A DNA stretch of 64,000 bases, from positions 1,364,001-1,428,000 of the forward strand of contig NZ_FNWK01000001.1 in NCBI RefSeq assembly GCF_900108295.1, written 5' to 3'. The stretch comes from Sphingopyxis sp. YR583. GTDB lineage: Bacteria > Pseudomonadota > Alphaproteobacteria > Sphingomonadales > Sphingomonadaceae. Of this stretch, positions 8,280 to 17,907 are shown piece by piece (positions within the stretch are counted from its first letter, which is position 1; each line of letters starts with the position of its first letter). The translations under genes and the position numbers were made by a program. The notes under the pieces were generated by a model that saw only the letters and a program-made list of their open reading frames with translations, was not told the DNA's origin and did not search any database.

Positions 8280-11200
8280 TGCTGCTGCGCAAACTCTTCG
8301 CCCTGCTTGCTTTCGTGACGATGTGCGCGGCGTTTGGCGCGAGCGTCGTTCGCGCGGCCGAAGAAGAGAAGCCGCTCAAGATCGAATATCGCTTTACGCC
8401 GCCCGCGCCGCGCGAGCAAAACGACGCCGATGTCAGCGCGAAATCGGAGGGTTGCTACAGCTGCCACACGCGCACCGACCAGCCGTCGATGCACGCGACG
8501 CCGGCGGTGAAGCTCGGCTGCACCGACTGCCACGGCGGCGACGCCAGCCAGCGCGGCACGCCCAGCCTTGGCTACCAGCATCCGACCAACAAGGCGGTGA
8601 TGAAGCTCGCGCATCCGCAACCGACGCTGCCCGGCGCGTGGCACGACAGCTCGGCGAATCCGCAGCGCAGCTACACCTTGCTCAACAAGGAATCGCCCGA
8701 ATTCATCCGCTTTGTGAACCCCAGCGACTATCGCGTCGCGCGCGAGGCGTGCGGTGCGTGCCATCTCGAGGTGATCGAGGCGACCGAGCGGTCGATGATG
8801 TCGACCGGCGCGATGCTGTGGGGCGGCGCGGCGTATAACAACGGCATCGTCCCCTATAAGAATTACATCTTCGGCGAAGCCTATACGCGCACCGGCGAGC
8901 CCGCGTGCATCCTGTCGCCCTCGTCGCGGCTGAGTGCCGAAGAGTATAAGGAAGCGTGCAAGCCGAGCTTCGGCTTCGACAAGATTCTCACCGACGAAGA
9001 AAAGAAGCGCGGTGCGCTCGCCAAAATGTACCCACTGCCGCGCTGGAGCGTGCTGCCGCCGGGCGATGTGTTCCGCGTGTTCGAACGCGGCGGGCGCAAC
9101 ATCAACACGCAATTCCCCGAAATCGGCCTGCCCAACCCGACGGGCAGCATCCAGCGGCTCGAGGAACCCGGTCGCCCCGACCTCAAGCAGTCGAACCGCG
9201 GTCCCGGCACCGGGCTGCGCGTGTCGATTCCTGTGCTCAACATCCACAAGACGCGCCTCAACGATCCGCTTTCGTGGTTCATGGGGACGAATGACCAGCC
9301 CGGCGATTATCGCCATTCGGGTTGCTCGGGCTGCCATGTCGTCTACGCCAACGATCGCGAGCCGCGGCACAGCCTGACCTATGCGAAGTTCGGCCGCGAT
9401 GGCGAAACCGACACCGTAGATCCGACGATCCGCGAAAAGCTGTGGGCCGGCGACGCCCATGGTACGGAAAAGAAGCCTGCGGGCGGCGGTCATGCGGGCG
9501 CATCACACATGGCGCCCGACGACGGCTATGTCGGCGGGACCGGACATGGCTCGCTGATCGATCCGGCCGCCACAGCGGCGGGAGCGCCGGTGCGCGAGCC
9601 GCGCCAGCGCCGCGAATCGGGGCATCCAATCAGCCATGCGTTCACCCGTGCGATCCCGACCTCACAGTGCATGTCGTGCCACATGCACCAGCCGAATATC
9701 TTCCTGAACTCGTACCTCGGTTATACGATGTGGGATTATGAGTCCGACGCGCCGCAGATGTGGCCGGGGCCGGACAACACTGCGCCGCGTCCGCCGGGGA
9801 TGAGCGACGAGGAGTATCAGAAGAAATACAAGCAGCAGCGCTATCCGACCGCCGCCGAAGTGCATCAGGTGCTCGAACGCAATCCGGAGGGGGCGGCGAC
9901 GCGCGGGCTATGGGCCGATGTCGAATTCCTGCGCGACGTCTATGACGTCAACGACAGCAACAAGGATACGCAGTTCGCCGACTATCACGGCCATGGCTGG
10001 AACTTCCGCGGCATCTTCAAACGCGACCGGAACGGCAACCTGCTGACCGCCGACGGCAATATGTCGACCTATGGTACCGACACCGCGAACATCATCGATC
10101 CCAAGGATCCCGAGAAGTGGCGCAAGAGCTGCAGCCACTACACCGATCCGAAGGAGCGCGACCTTTGCCTGTCGAGCGCCGATCCGGGCCGGCCGGGTGT
10201 CGAGGGCAAGTTCGTGCCACCGGGCCTCAACCCCGGCAAGGCGGTCCATATGATGGACATCCATGCAGAAAAGGGCATGCAGTGCGCCGATTGTCACTTC
10301 GCGCAGGACAGCCATGGTAATGGCTATATCCAGGGTGAGGTCGCCAACGCCGTCGAAATCAGTTGCAAGGATTGCCACGGAACGGCGGATGCTTTCCCGA
10401 ACCTGCTCACCTCGAACGTCGCGGCGCGGCCGCAGGGCAATAATCTGGCGCTGCTGCGTAACCCCGACGGGCGCCGCCGCTTCGAATTCCAGTATAATGA
10501 CGATGCCGAAGTCATCGGGCTGATCCAGCGTTCGATCGTCGATCCGAAGCTCGAATGGCAGGTCAGCCTCGTCAAACAGGCAGTGACGCCGGGGCCGCAT
10601 TTCAACGCCAAGGCGGCGCGGGCCAAGCTGATGGCGCGCGCGGGCGCCGAGGACGGCAAGTTCGAATGGGGGCCGGGGATCGCGAAGGAAGATCGCGCAC
10701 ACGGCGACGACAAGATGACCTGCTTCACCTGTCACCTGTCATGGACGACAAGCTGCGGCGGCTGCCATTTGCCGATCGAGGCGAACTGGAAGACCAAGAT
10801 GCACCATTTCGAGGGCGAGGAAACGCGCAATTTCGCGACCTACAACCCGCAGGTGGCGCGCGACGAGATGTTCCAGCTCGGCCGGCACCAGCTGACCAAG
10901 CCCGGCGAACCCGGCCCGAATGGCGAGGCGCGCGGCATCATCACGCCGGTGCGTTCGACATCGGCGCTGGTGCTGTCGTCGACGAACATCAACCGCGAGC
11001 GCATCTATGTGCAGCAACCGCCGATCTCGTCGGCGGGCTATTCGAGCCAGGCCTTCGCGCCGCATTTCCCGCACACGGTGCGCCGTTCCGAAACCAAGCA
11101 GTGCAGCGACTGCCATCTATCCGCTGCCGACGATAACAACGCGATCATGGCGCAGCTCAATCTGCTCGGCACCAATTTCGTCAATTTCGTCGGTTTGAAC

Positions 11201-12607
11201 GTCTGGTCGGGTCAGGAAAACAGCTTCCAGGCGACGCGCGTCACCGAATGGGACGAACCGCAGGCGGTGATCGGCAGCTATCTCCAGAAATATGCCTATC
11301 CCGATTATTGGAAACTGCACGTCGACCAAAATGGGCGCGAGCTCAAGAATTGGGTGCGCGGCAAGACCTTCGACAAGAAGGGTTCGGGCGAAACCCACGC
11401 ACTCGAGGAGTTCGCCAATATCGTTCAGGGCACGGGCGGCCGCGTGAACTGTTTGCAGCAACGCGGCGAGTATATGTTCGTCGCCGAGGGCAAGGGCGGC
11501 TTCCGCGTCTATGATATCGCGTCGATCGGCAACAAGGGCTTCTCCGAACGCATCATCCGCGCGCCCTTCTCGGCGCTCGGCCATGATACGCATGTGAAGA
11601 CGAAGAATGCGACCTGCATGGCAATCGCGACGACACAGCCGATCAGCGTGTCGCGCAACGAGAATATCGTGAAGAATTTCCCCGAGAACCACGAGCAGGT
11701 GATGCACGACATCTACCGCTACGCGGTGATCACCGACAGCGTCGAAGGGCTGGTTCTCGTCGACATCGACACGCTGGCCGACGGCGAATTCCGCAACAAC
11801 AAGTTCCGCCGCGCGCTGACGTGGAACGAGGGCAATGTGCTTGCCGGCGCGCGGCACATCACGCTCGCCGGCAGCATGGCCTATATCACCACCGATGCGG
11901 GGCTGGTCGTGCTCGACCTGTCGACGCCGCTTCAGCCCAACGTCACGGCGCAGCTGCCGCTGACCGACGCGCGCGCGAGCGCGGTGCAATTCCGCTACCT
12001 CTGGGTGACCGATGCCGAAGGCGTGAAGCTGTTCGACGTCACGAATCTGGCGCAGCCGGTCGCGGTGCCGTCGGGCACGGTTCGCCTTGCCAATGCCCGG
12101 AAAATCTATCTGGCGCGCACCTATATGTATGTCGCAGCAAAGTCGGACGGCCTCGTGATCGTCGACGTGACGCGACCCGCGGCGCCGATCGTGTGGCCGG
12201 GGCTGACCTTCGGCGGAATACTCAATGACGCCGAGGATGTGATCGTCGCATCGACCAACGCCTCGCTGTTCGGTTATGTCGCCGACGGGCGGAATGGCAT
12301 CAAGGTGCTCCAGCTCACCAGCCCCGACAATCCCGGCCTCTATGGCTTTTCGCCGAAACCGACCCCCGAACTGATCGCGTGGGCGAAGACGCCGTCACCC
12401 GCGCTGGCGCTGTCGAAGGGTCTCGACCGTGACCGCGCGGTCGACGAGACGGGCGGCCAGATGGCGGTGTTCGGCCGCGTCGGCTCGCGGCCGTTTACGC
12501 GGCCGGAGATGGAAAAGCTGTTCCTGAACAGCAAGGGCATGGTCTACAAGGTCAGCGACGAGGTTGACCAGAACGCTTGGCGACCCCCGCTGCTCTACAC
12601 AAACTAG
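8279..12607 (+). CDS. Deca-haem c-type cytochrome with C-terminal LVIVD propeller repeats
   Basis: The product has 1442 residues with a signal peptide (about 1-26, ending ASVVRAA). Ten CXXCH sites are visible: CYSCH 59, CTDCH 81, CGACH 158, CSGCH 349, CMSCH 464, CADCH 668, CKDCH 696, CFTCH 815, CGGCH 826 and CSDCH 942. The region from about 1080 to 1350 has no haem. It holds repeats such as LVLVDIDTL, LVVLDLSTP, VKLFDVTNL, LVIVDVTRP and IKVLQLTSP, which are LVIVD-type beta-propeller blades. ATG at 8279 overlaps the last base of the barrel gene's stop codon. The gene ends 3 bases from the convergent rsh gene. A surface or periplasmic terminal electron-transfer protein is inferred; the redox partner is unknown. 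Confidence 0.8.
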   Translation: MLLRKLFALLAFVTMCAAFGASVVRAAEEEKPLKIEYRFTPPAPREQNDADVSAKSEGCYSCHTRTDQPSMHATPAVKLGCTDCHGGDASQRGTPSLGYQHPTNKAVMKLAHPQPTLPGAWHDSSANPQRSYTLLNKESPEFIRFVNPSDYRVAREACGACHLEVIEATERSMMSTGAMLWGGAAYNNGIVPYKNYIFGEAYTRTGEPACILSPSSRLSAEEYKEACKPSFGFDKILTDEEKKRGALAKMYPLPRWSVLPPGDVFRVFERGGRNINTQFPEIGLPNPTGSIQRLEEPGRPDLKQSNRGPGTGLRVSIPVLNIHKTRLNDPLSWFMGTNDQPGDYRHSGCSGCHVVYANDREPRHSLTYAKFGRDGETDTVDPTIREKLWAGDAHGTEKKPAGGGHAGASHMAPDDGYVGGTGHGSLIDPAATAAGAPVREPRQRRESGHPISHAFTRAIPTSQCMSCHMHQPNIFLNSYLGYTMWDYESDAPQMWPGPDNTAPRPPGMSDEEYQKKYKQQRYPTAAEVHQVLERNPEGAATRGLWADVEFLRDVYDVNDSNKDTQFADYHGHGWNFRGIFKRDRNGNLLTADGNMSTYGTDTANIIDPKDPEKWRKSCSHYTDPKERDLCLSSADPGRPGVEGKFVPPGLNPGKAVHMMDIHAEKGMQCADCHFAQDSHGNGYIQGEVANAVEISCKDCHGTADAFPNLLTSNVAARPQGNNLALLRNPDGRRRFEFQYNDDAEVIGLIQRSIVDPKLEWQVSLVKQAVTPGPHFNAKAARAKLMARAGAEDGKFEWGPGIAKEDRAHGDDKMTCFTCHLSWTTSCGGCHLPIEANWKTKMHHFEGEETRNFATYNPQVARDEMFQLGRHQLTKPGEPGPNGEARGIITPVRSTSALVLSSTNINRERIYVQQPPISSAGYSSQAFAPHFPHTVRRSETKQCSDCHLSAADDNNAIMAQLNLLGTNFVNFVGLNVWSGQENSFQATRVTEWDEPQAVIGSYLQKYAYPDYWKLHVDQNGRELKNWVRGKTFDKKGSGETHALEEFANIVQGTGGRVNCLQQRGEYMFVAEGKGGFRVYDIASIGNKGFSERIIRAPFSALGHDTHVKTKNATCMAIATTQPISVSRNENIVKNFPENHEQVMHDIYRYAVITDSVEGLVLVDIDTLADGEFRNNKFRRALTWNEGNVLAGARHITLAGSMAYITTDAGLVVLDLSTPLQPNVTAQLPLTDARASAVQFRYLWVTDAEGVKLFDVTNLAQPVAVPSGTVRLANARKIYLARTYMYVAAKSDGLVIVDVTRPAAPIVWPGLTFGGILNDAEDVIVASTNASLFGYVADGRNGIKVLQLTSPDNPGLYGFSPKPTPELIAWAKTPSPALALSKGLDRDRAVDETGGQMAVFGRVGSRPFTRPEMEKLFLNSKGMVYKVSDEVDQNAWRPPLLYTN

Positions 12608-12610
12608 AGG

Positions 12611-14704
12611 CTACTGCCGCTCGGCCTGAACCACCGTGTCGGACGCGCGCAGCGCCGACAATATGCGCATCACATGCTGGACGTCGCGCACCTCGACGAC
12701 GACGTCATAGGTGTGGAAACCGCCCTCGCGGTTCGACAGGCGCAAATTGGTGATGTTCGCCGAATTGGCGGCGAGGATGCCTGACATTTCGGCGAGCGTG
12801 CCGGGTTCGTTGAGGATCACGATACACAGCCGCGCGTTGCCGCCCTCGCTGTCTTCCTGCCAGCGAAGGTCGATCCAATCGGCGTCGATCCCATCGGCGA
12901 GCCGCGGGCAGTCGATGACATGCACCTCGATCCCTTCGCCCGGCCGCGACAGGCCGACGATGCGATCGCCCGGGACGGGGTGGCAGCAGTCGGCAAGCTG
13001 ATAGGCAACGCCCGGTGTCAGTCCCGCGATCGACACCGCAGCGCCCTGCACGAGCTTGCCGGGTTTGGTTTTCATCTCGGCGGTGATGCCGGGGACGAGC
13101 GCTTCGAGCAGGGCATTGTCGGTGATCCGCTGCTTCGCGATTGCGACATAAAGCGCGGTATCGTCATCGATCTTCAACCGCTCGCGGGCTGCGATCCGCG
13201 CCTTGTCGCCGACCTTGTTTGGCAAGCGAAGTGCGATCTCATCGTACATCTTGCGTCCGAGGGCCGCGAGTTCAACCTTTTCCTTCGACCTTACATGGCG
13301 GCGGATAGCCGCGCGCGCCTTGCCGGTGACCGCAAAGCCGAGCCATGCCGGCTGCGGTGTCTGCTTGTCCGATGACAGGATTTCGACCGTATCGCCGTTC
13401 GAAAGCTGGGTCCGCAGTGGGACCAGCCGCCCGTTGACCTTGGCGCCCACCGTGCGATCGCCGAGCCCGGTGTGGACAGCATAGGCGAAATCGACCGGGG
13501 TTGCGCCCTTGGGCAACTGATGCAGGCTACCCTTCGGGGTGAAGGCGAAGATGCGATCCTGATACATCGCGATGCGGGTGTTTTCCAGGAACTCCTCGGG
13601 ATCGTGCGTCTGTTCGAGGATCTCGATGAGGTCGCGGATCCATCCCGCCTGTCCGTCGGGGGTGCTGCCGCCCTGCTTGTAAGCCCAGTGTGCGGCGAGG
13701 CCGAATTCCGACTGTTGATGCATACCCACGCTGCGGATCTGGATTTCGATCCGCATATTTTGCTGGTGCATGATCGTCGTGTGCAACGACTTGTAGCCGT
13801 TGCGCTTGGGCGTCGAGATATAATCCTTGAAGCGTCCGGGGACCATTTTCCACTTGCGGTGGAACAAGCCCAGCGCCGCATAGCAATCGGCGTCGGTCGG
13901 AGTGATGACGCGAAACGCAATGATGTCGGTCACCTGCTCGAAGCTGACGTGGCGTTCCTGCATCTTGCGCCAGATCGAATAGGGATGCTTCTCGCGCCCC
14001 GAAACGTCTGCCTCGATGCCATTCTTGGCGAGCAATTCCTTGAACTCGCGGCTGATACCGGCGACCTTGTCCTTGCCGCCTGCGGTCAGTTTGGCGAGGC
14101 GACCGGTGATCGTCGCATAGGCTTCGGGCTCGAGTTCGCTGAACGCGAGCAACTGCATCTCGCGCATATACTCATACATGCCGATCCGCTCGGCGAGCGG
14201 GGCATAGATGTCCATCGTCTCCTTCGCGATGCGGCGGCGCTTCTCGGGATTCTTGATGAAGTGCAGCGTCCGCATATTGTGCAGCCGGTCGGCGAGCTTG
14301 ACCAGCAGCACGCGGATGTCATCGGACATTGCGAGCAGGAATTTGCGCAGATTCTCGGCGGCGCGTTCGTTTTCGGTCTGTGCCTCGATCTTCGAAAGCT
14401 TGGTGACGCCATCGACGAGCCGGCCGACATCCGCACCGAACAAACGTTCGATCTCTTCGGGCGTCGTCAGCGTGTCTTCGAGCGTGTCGTGAAGCAGCGC
14501 GGTGACGATCGTCTCGCTGTCGAGGTGGAGATCGGTCAAAATCCCGGCCACCTCGACCGGGTGGCTGAAATATGGGTCGCCCGAGGCGCGCTTCTGACTG
14601 CCGTGCTTCTGGACGGTAAACACATAGGCGCGGTTCAGCAGCGCCTCATCGACGTCGGGATCATAAGCGCGCACGCGCTCGACAAGTTCATATTGCCTCA
14701 GCAT
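12611..14704 (-). CDS. rsh: Bifunctional (p)ppGpp synthetase/hydrolase (RelA/SpoT homologue)
   Basis: The product has 697 residues, the normal Rsh length. The order is an HD hydrolase domain with LLHDTLEDT (HD near residues 72-73), a synthetase domain with DYISTPKRNGYKSLHTTI, a TGS domain (IFAFTPKGSLHQLPKGATPV), and a C-terminal ACT domain (ARLCIVILNEPGTLAEMSG). It makes and degrades the stringent-response alarmone. As the apparent single long Rsh of an alphaproteobacterium it should be bifunctional. The ATG at 14704 is preferred over an in-frame TTG at 14713. The gene is convergent with the cytochrome cluster. Confidence 0.93.
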   Translation of the reverse strand: MLRQYELVERVRAYDPDVDEALLNRAYVFTVQKHGSQKRASGDPYFSHPVEVAGILTDLHLDSETIVTALLHDTLEDTLTTPEEIERLFGADVGRLVDGVTKLSKIEAQTENERAAENLRKFLLAMSDDIRVLLVKLADRLHNMRTLHFIKNPEKRRRIAKETMDIYAPLAERIGMYEYMREMQLLAFSELEPEAYATITGRLAKLTAGGKDKVAGISREFKELLAKNGIEADVSGREKHPYSIWRKMQERHVSFEQVTDIIAFRVITPTDADCYAALGLFHRKWKMVPGRFKDYISTPKRNGYKSLHTTIMHQQNMRIEIQIRSVGMHQQSEFGLAAHWAYKQGGSTPDGQAGWIRDLIEILEQTHDPEEFLENTRIAMYQDRIFAFTPKGSLHQLPKGATPVDFAYAVHTGLGDRTVGAKVNGRLVPLRTQLSNGDTVEILSSDKQTPQPAWLGFAVTGKARAAIRRHVRSKEKVELAALGRKMYDEIALRLPNKVGDKARIAARERLKIDDDTALYVAIAKQRITDNALLEALVPGITAEMKTKPGKLVQGAAVSIAGLTPGVAYQLADCCHPVPGDRIVGLSRPGEGIEVHVIDCPRLADGIDADWIDLRWQEDSEGGNARLCIVILNEPGTLAEMSGILAANSANITNLRLSNREGGFHTYDVVVEVRDVQHVMRILSALRASDTVVQAERQ

Positions 14705-14894
14705 CGCGTCCAATGTCGTTCATGCAGGCAATATTGCAATGCGAAATTTGCTTGCGTGAAACCGCACGAGATCGGCAACTTTGATAAAGCGGCTTGGAAG
14801 CATCGTTCGCGCCGCCGAAAAAGATGCAGAAAAGCCGCCGTGCGCAGCCCGCGAGGCGGACGGAGCACGTTGGCTTTCAAAGGCTTCTGGCGAA

Positions 14895-15230
14895 TTACTT
14901 CGCGGCGTTGCAGCGCGCGAGGTCGTCGGCTTCGAGCGCCTTGCCGCCCGCGGTAAAGCTCGCCACCGGGCCCGCTTTTTTTGCCAGTGCCGCGCACATG
15001 ATCAACGGACGGCTCGTTCCCTGGCTCGCAACACAGCCGGCGCCGGTGCAAGCCCACACGACGTCGCGCGCAACGAAGCGTGCTTCGGGCGCCGGACTGG
15101 CCAGTTCGGCGCGATAATAGACGCCGCCGGCTGCGGTCGCGGCCGATGATGCAAATGCAAAGCCGCCGATCAGCGCGAGGCTGGTCAGCGCGAACGACCG
15201 GGCGAGGGGAGAAAGCTTGAATATGGGCAT
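14895..15230 (-). CDS. CC_3452-family small exported protein
   Basis: The product has 111 residues with a signal peptide (about 1-34, ending in ASSAATAA). The mature part contains YYRAELASPAPEARFVARDV and TSRPLIMCAALAKKAGPV, which I recognise as the CC_3452 family common in Sphingomonadales and Caulobacter. Two pairs of cysteines probably form disulphides. Its function is unknown. ATG at 15230 follows GGAGGTCC. It is divergent from the HxlR-type regulator across 119 bases that hold two related palindromes. Confidence 0.75.
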   Translation of the reverse strand: MPIFKLSPLARSFALTSLALIGGFAFASSAATAAGGVYYRAELASPAPEARFVARDVVWACTGAGCVASQGTSRPLIMCAALAKKAGPVASFTAGGKALEADDLARCNAAK

Positions 15231-15248
15231 CTGGACCTCCTGTTTTTG

Positions 15249-15301
15249 CGCAACCGAAAGGTTGCGAAACGCTCCCTAGACTTTAAGTTGCGATATGCAA
15301 C
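15249..15301. promoter_or_regulatory. Pair of GTTGC palindromes in a divergent promoter region
   Basis: CGCAACCGAAAGGTTGCG (15249-15266) is a 7-bp inverted repeat around GAAA. GTTGCGATATGCAAC (15287-15301) is a 5-bp inverted repeat around GATAT. Both expose GTTGC/GCAAC half sites and sit between the CC_3452-family gene and the HxlR-type regulator. They are candidate operators, most simply for the adjacent regulator. The first could also fold as an RNA hairpin. Confidence 0.4.
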
Positions 15302-15355
15302 GGAGAGCCTATATTTTTTTGGCGCACGGGGCGATTTTACGTTAGGGCATTGGTT

Positions 15356-15877
15356 ATGGGAAAATTACGCGAACTGCTGAACGATATGGATGGGGGCAAT
15401 TGCGCCCTGCCGCTGGCGCTCGAAGCGATGGGCGAGCGATGGTCGTTCATGATCCTGCGCGCGGCCTTTAACGGCGTTCATCATTTCGAGGAATTTCAGC
15501 AGGAGCTGAACATCGCGCGCAACATATTGTCGAACCGGCTGTCACGGCTGGTCGACCATGGCATCATGGCGCGTGAAGTGATGGCCGAAGACCGTCGCAA
15601 GGTGCAGTATCAGTTAACCGAAAAGGGCATCGAACTGCTCCCCGCGATGATCGCGCTGCGCCAGTGGGGCGAAAAATGGGGCGCGGGTGTGCCCTCGACC
15701 CCCGTTCTGGTCGATGCGCGCGACGAACAGCCGATCGGGCCGGTAACGCTGACCGCGCACGACGGCCGGGTGATCGGTTACAAGGAATTGCTGTGGAAGC
15801 ATCGCGCCGAACTCCAGCCGCTCGGTCAGGCACGCGTGCGCAGCGACGCCGGACTGACGCCGGTGGCCGCCGAATGA
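15356..15877 (+). CDS. HxlR-family winged-helix transcriptional regulator
   Basis: The product has 173 residues. The HxlR signature is clear: CALPLALEAMGERWSFMILR (about 16-35), the recognition region FQQELNIARNILSNRLSRLV, and the wing VQYQLTEKGIELLPAM. Members are dimeric DNA-binding regulators that often respond to reactive electrophiles or oxidants. This one has a single cysteine near the N-terminus. It is longer than the common 110-120-residue form, with an additional C-terminal segment of about 50 residues. ATG at 15356 is preferred to an in-frame TTG at 15350. Palindromes immediately upstream are possible autoregulatory sites. Confidence 0.85.
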   Translation: MGKLRELLNDMDGGNCALPLALEAMGERWSFMILRAAFNGVHHFEEFQQELNIARNILSNRLSRLVDHGIMAREVMAEDRRKVQYQLTEKGIELLPAMIALRQWGEKWGAGVPSTPVLVDARDEQPIGPVTLTAHDGRVIGYKELLWKHRAELQPLGQARVRSDAGLTPVAAE

Positions 15878-15941
15878 TCGGCTGCGCCGGTTTCCGATAT
15901 CGCCCGCGCGGCGACTGATCATCACTATCACGCAGACCCCT

Positions 15942-17062
<1,121 letters not shown>

Positions 17063-17066
<4 letters not shown>

Positions 17067-17869
17067 CGATCAGAACCATCCTTGTGGATGATGAAAAATT
17101 GGCCACCCAAGGCCTGCAATTGCGGCTGGAACCGCATTCCGACGTCGAGGTAGTCGACACCGCGCAAAATGGCCGGGAAGCCATCAGAAAGATCAAGACC
17201 CACAAGCCCGACCTTGTCTTCCTCGACATCCAGATGCCGGGGTTCGACGGCTTTTCGGTGATCCAGGGATTGATGGAGGTCGAGCCGCCGCTGGTGGTGT
17301 TCGTAACCGCCTATTCGGACCATGCCATCCGCGCCTTCGAGGCGCAGGCAGTCGATTATCTGGTAAAGCCGGTCGAGCCCGAGCGGCTGGCCGATGCCCT
17401 CGATCGCGTGCGGCAACGCCTCGCCGAAAAGCGCGGCGCGGCCGAGGTCGAGCGGCTCAAGACCGTGCTGGCGGAAGTCGCGCCCGAAGCGGTCGAGGAT
17501 TATGATGCCGAGGTCGCCCCCGATGCGCACGCGGCCGATCGCTATGAAAAGATGATAAACATCAAGGATCGCGGCCAGATTTTCCGCGTCGATGTCGACA
17601 GCATCGAACGCATCGACGCCGCAGGCGATTATATGTGCATCTACACCGCCGACAACAGCCTGATCCTGCGCGAAACGATGAAAGATCTGGAAAAGCGCCT
17701 CGATCCGCGCAATTTCCAGCGCGTTCATCGGTCGACGATCGTGAACCTGTCACAGGTCAAGCAAGTGAAACCGCACACCAACGGTGAATGCTTTTTGGTG
17801 CTGGGTTCGGGTGCGCAGGTAAAAGTCAGCCGCAGCTATCGCGACGTCGTCGCGCGCTTCGTGCATTGA
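17063..17869 (+). CDS. LytTR-family response regulator
   Basis: The product has 268 residues. The receiver domain spans about 1-120, with the acidic pair DD9-10, phospho-acceptor Asp55 in LVFLDIQMPG and the conserved Lys in YLVKPVEP. An acidic linker leads to a LytTR DNA-binding domain (about 165-268) with RVHRSTIVNLSQVKQV and QVKVSRSYRDVV. It is the cognate partner of the upstream kinase (4-base overlap). A strong terminator follows directly. Confidence 0.92.
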
Positions 17870-17876
17870 TTTGACG

Positions 17877-17905
17877 AAGGCGCCGGCATCGTCTGGCGCC
17901 TTTTT
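17877..17905 (+). terminator. Intrinsic terminator between convergent lytTR and ribA
   Basis: The stem AAGGCGCC (17877-17884) and GGCGCCTT (17895-17902) is followed by TTTCC on the plus strand. It ends the kinase/regulator operon and lies immediately beyond the ribA stop on the other strand, so it may act in both directions. Confidence 0.75.
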
Positions 17906-17907
17906 CC

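Noticed and set aside
8240..9493. Minus-strand frame opposite the deca-haem gene
   Set aside because: Shadow; no domain pattern, and it overlaps conserved haem motifs.
13472..14956. Plus-strand frame of 494 codons opposite rsh
   Set aside because: Antisense of conserved Rsh domains; no start signals.
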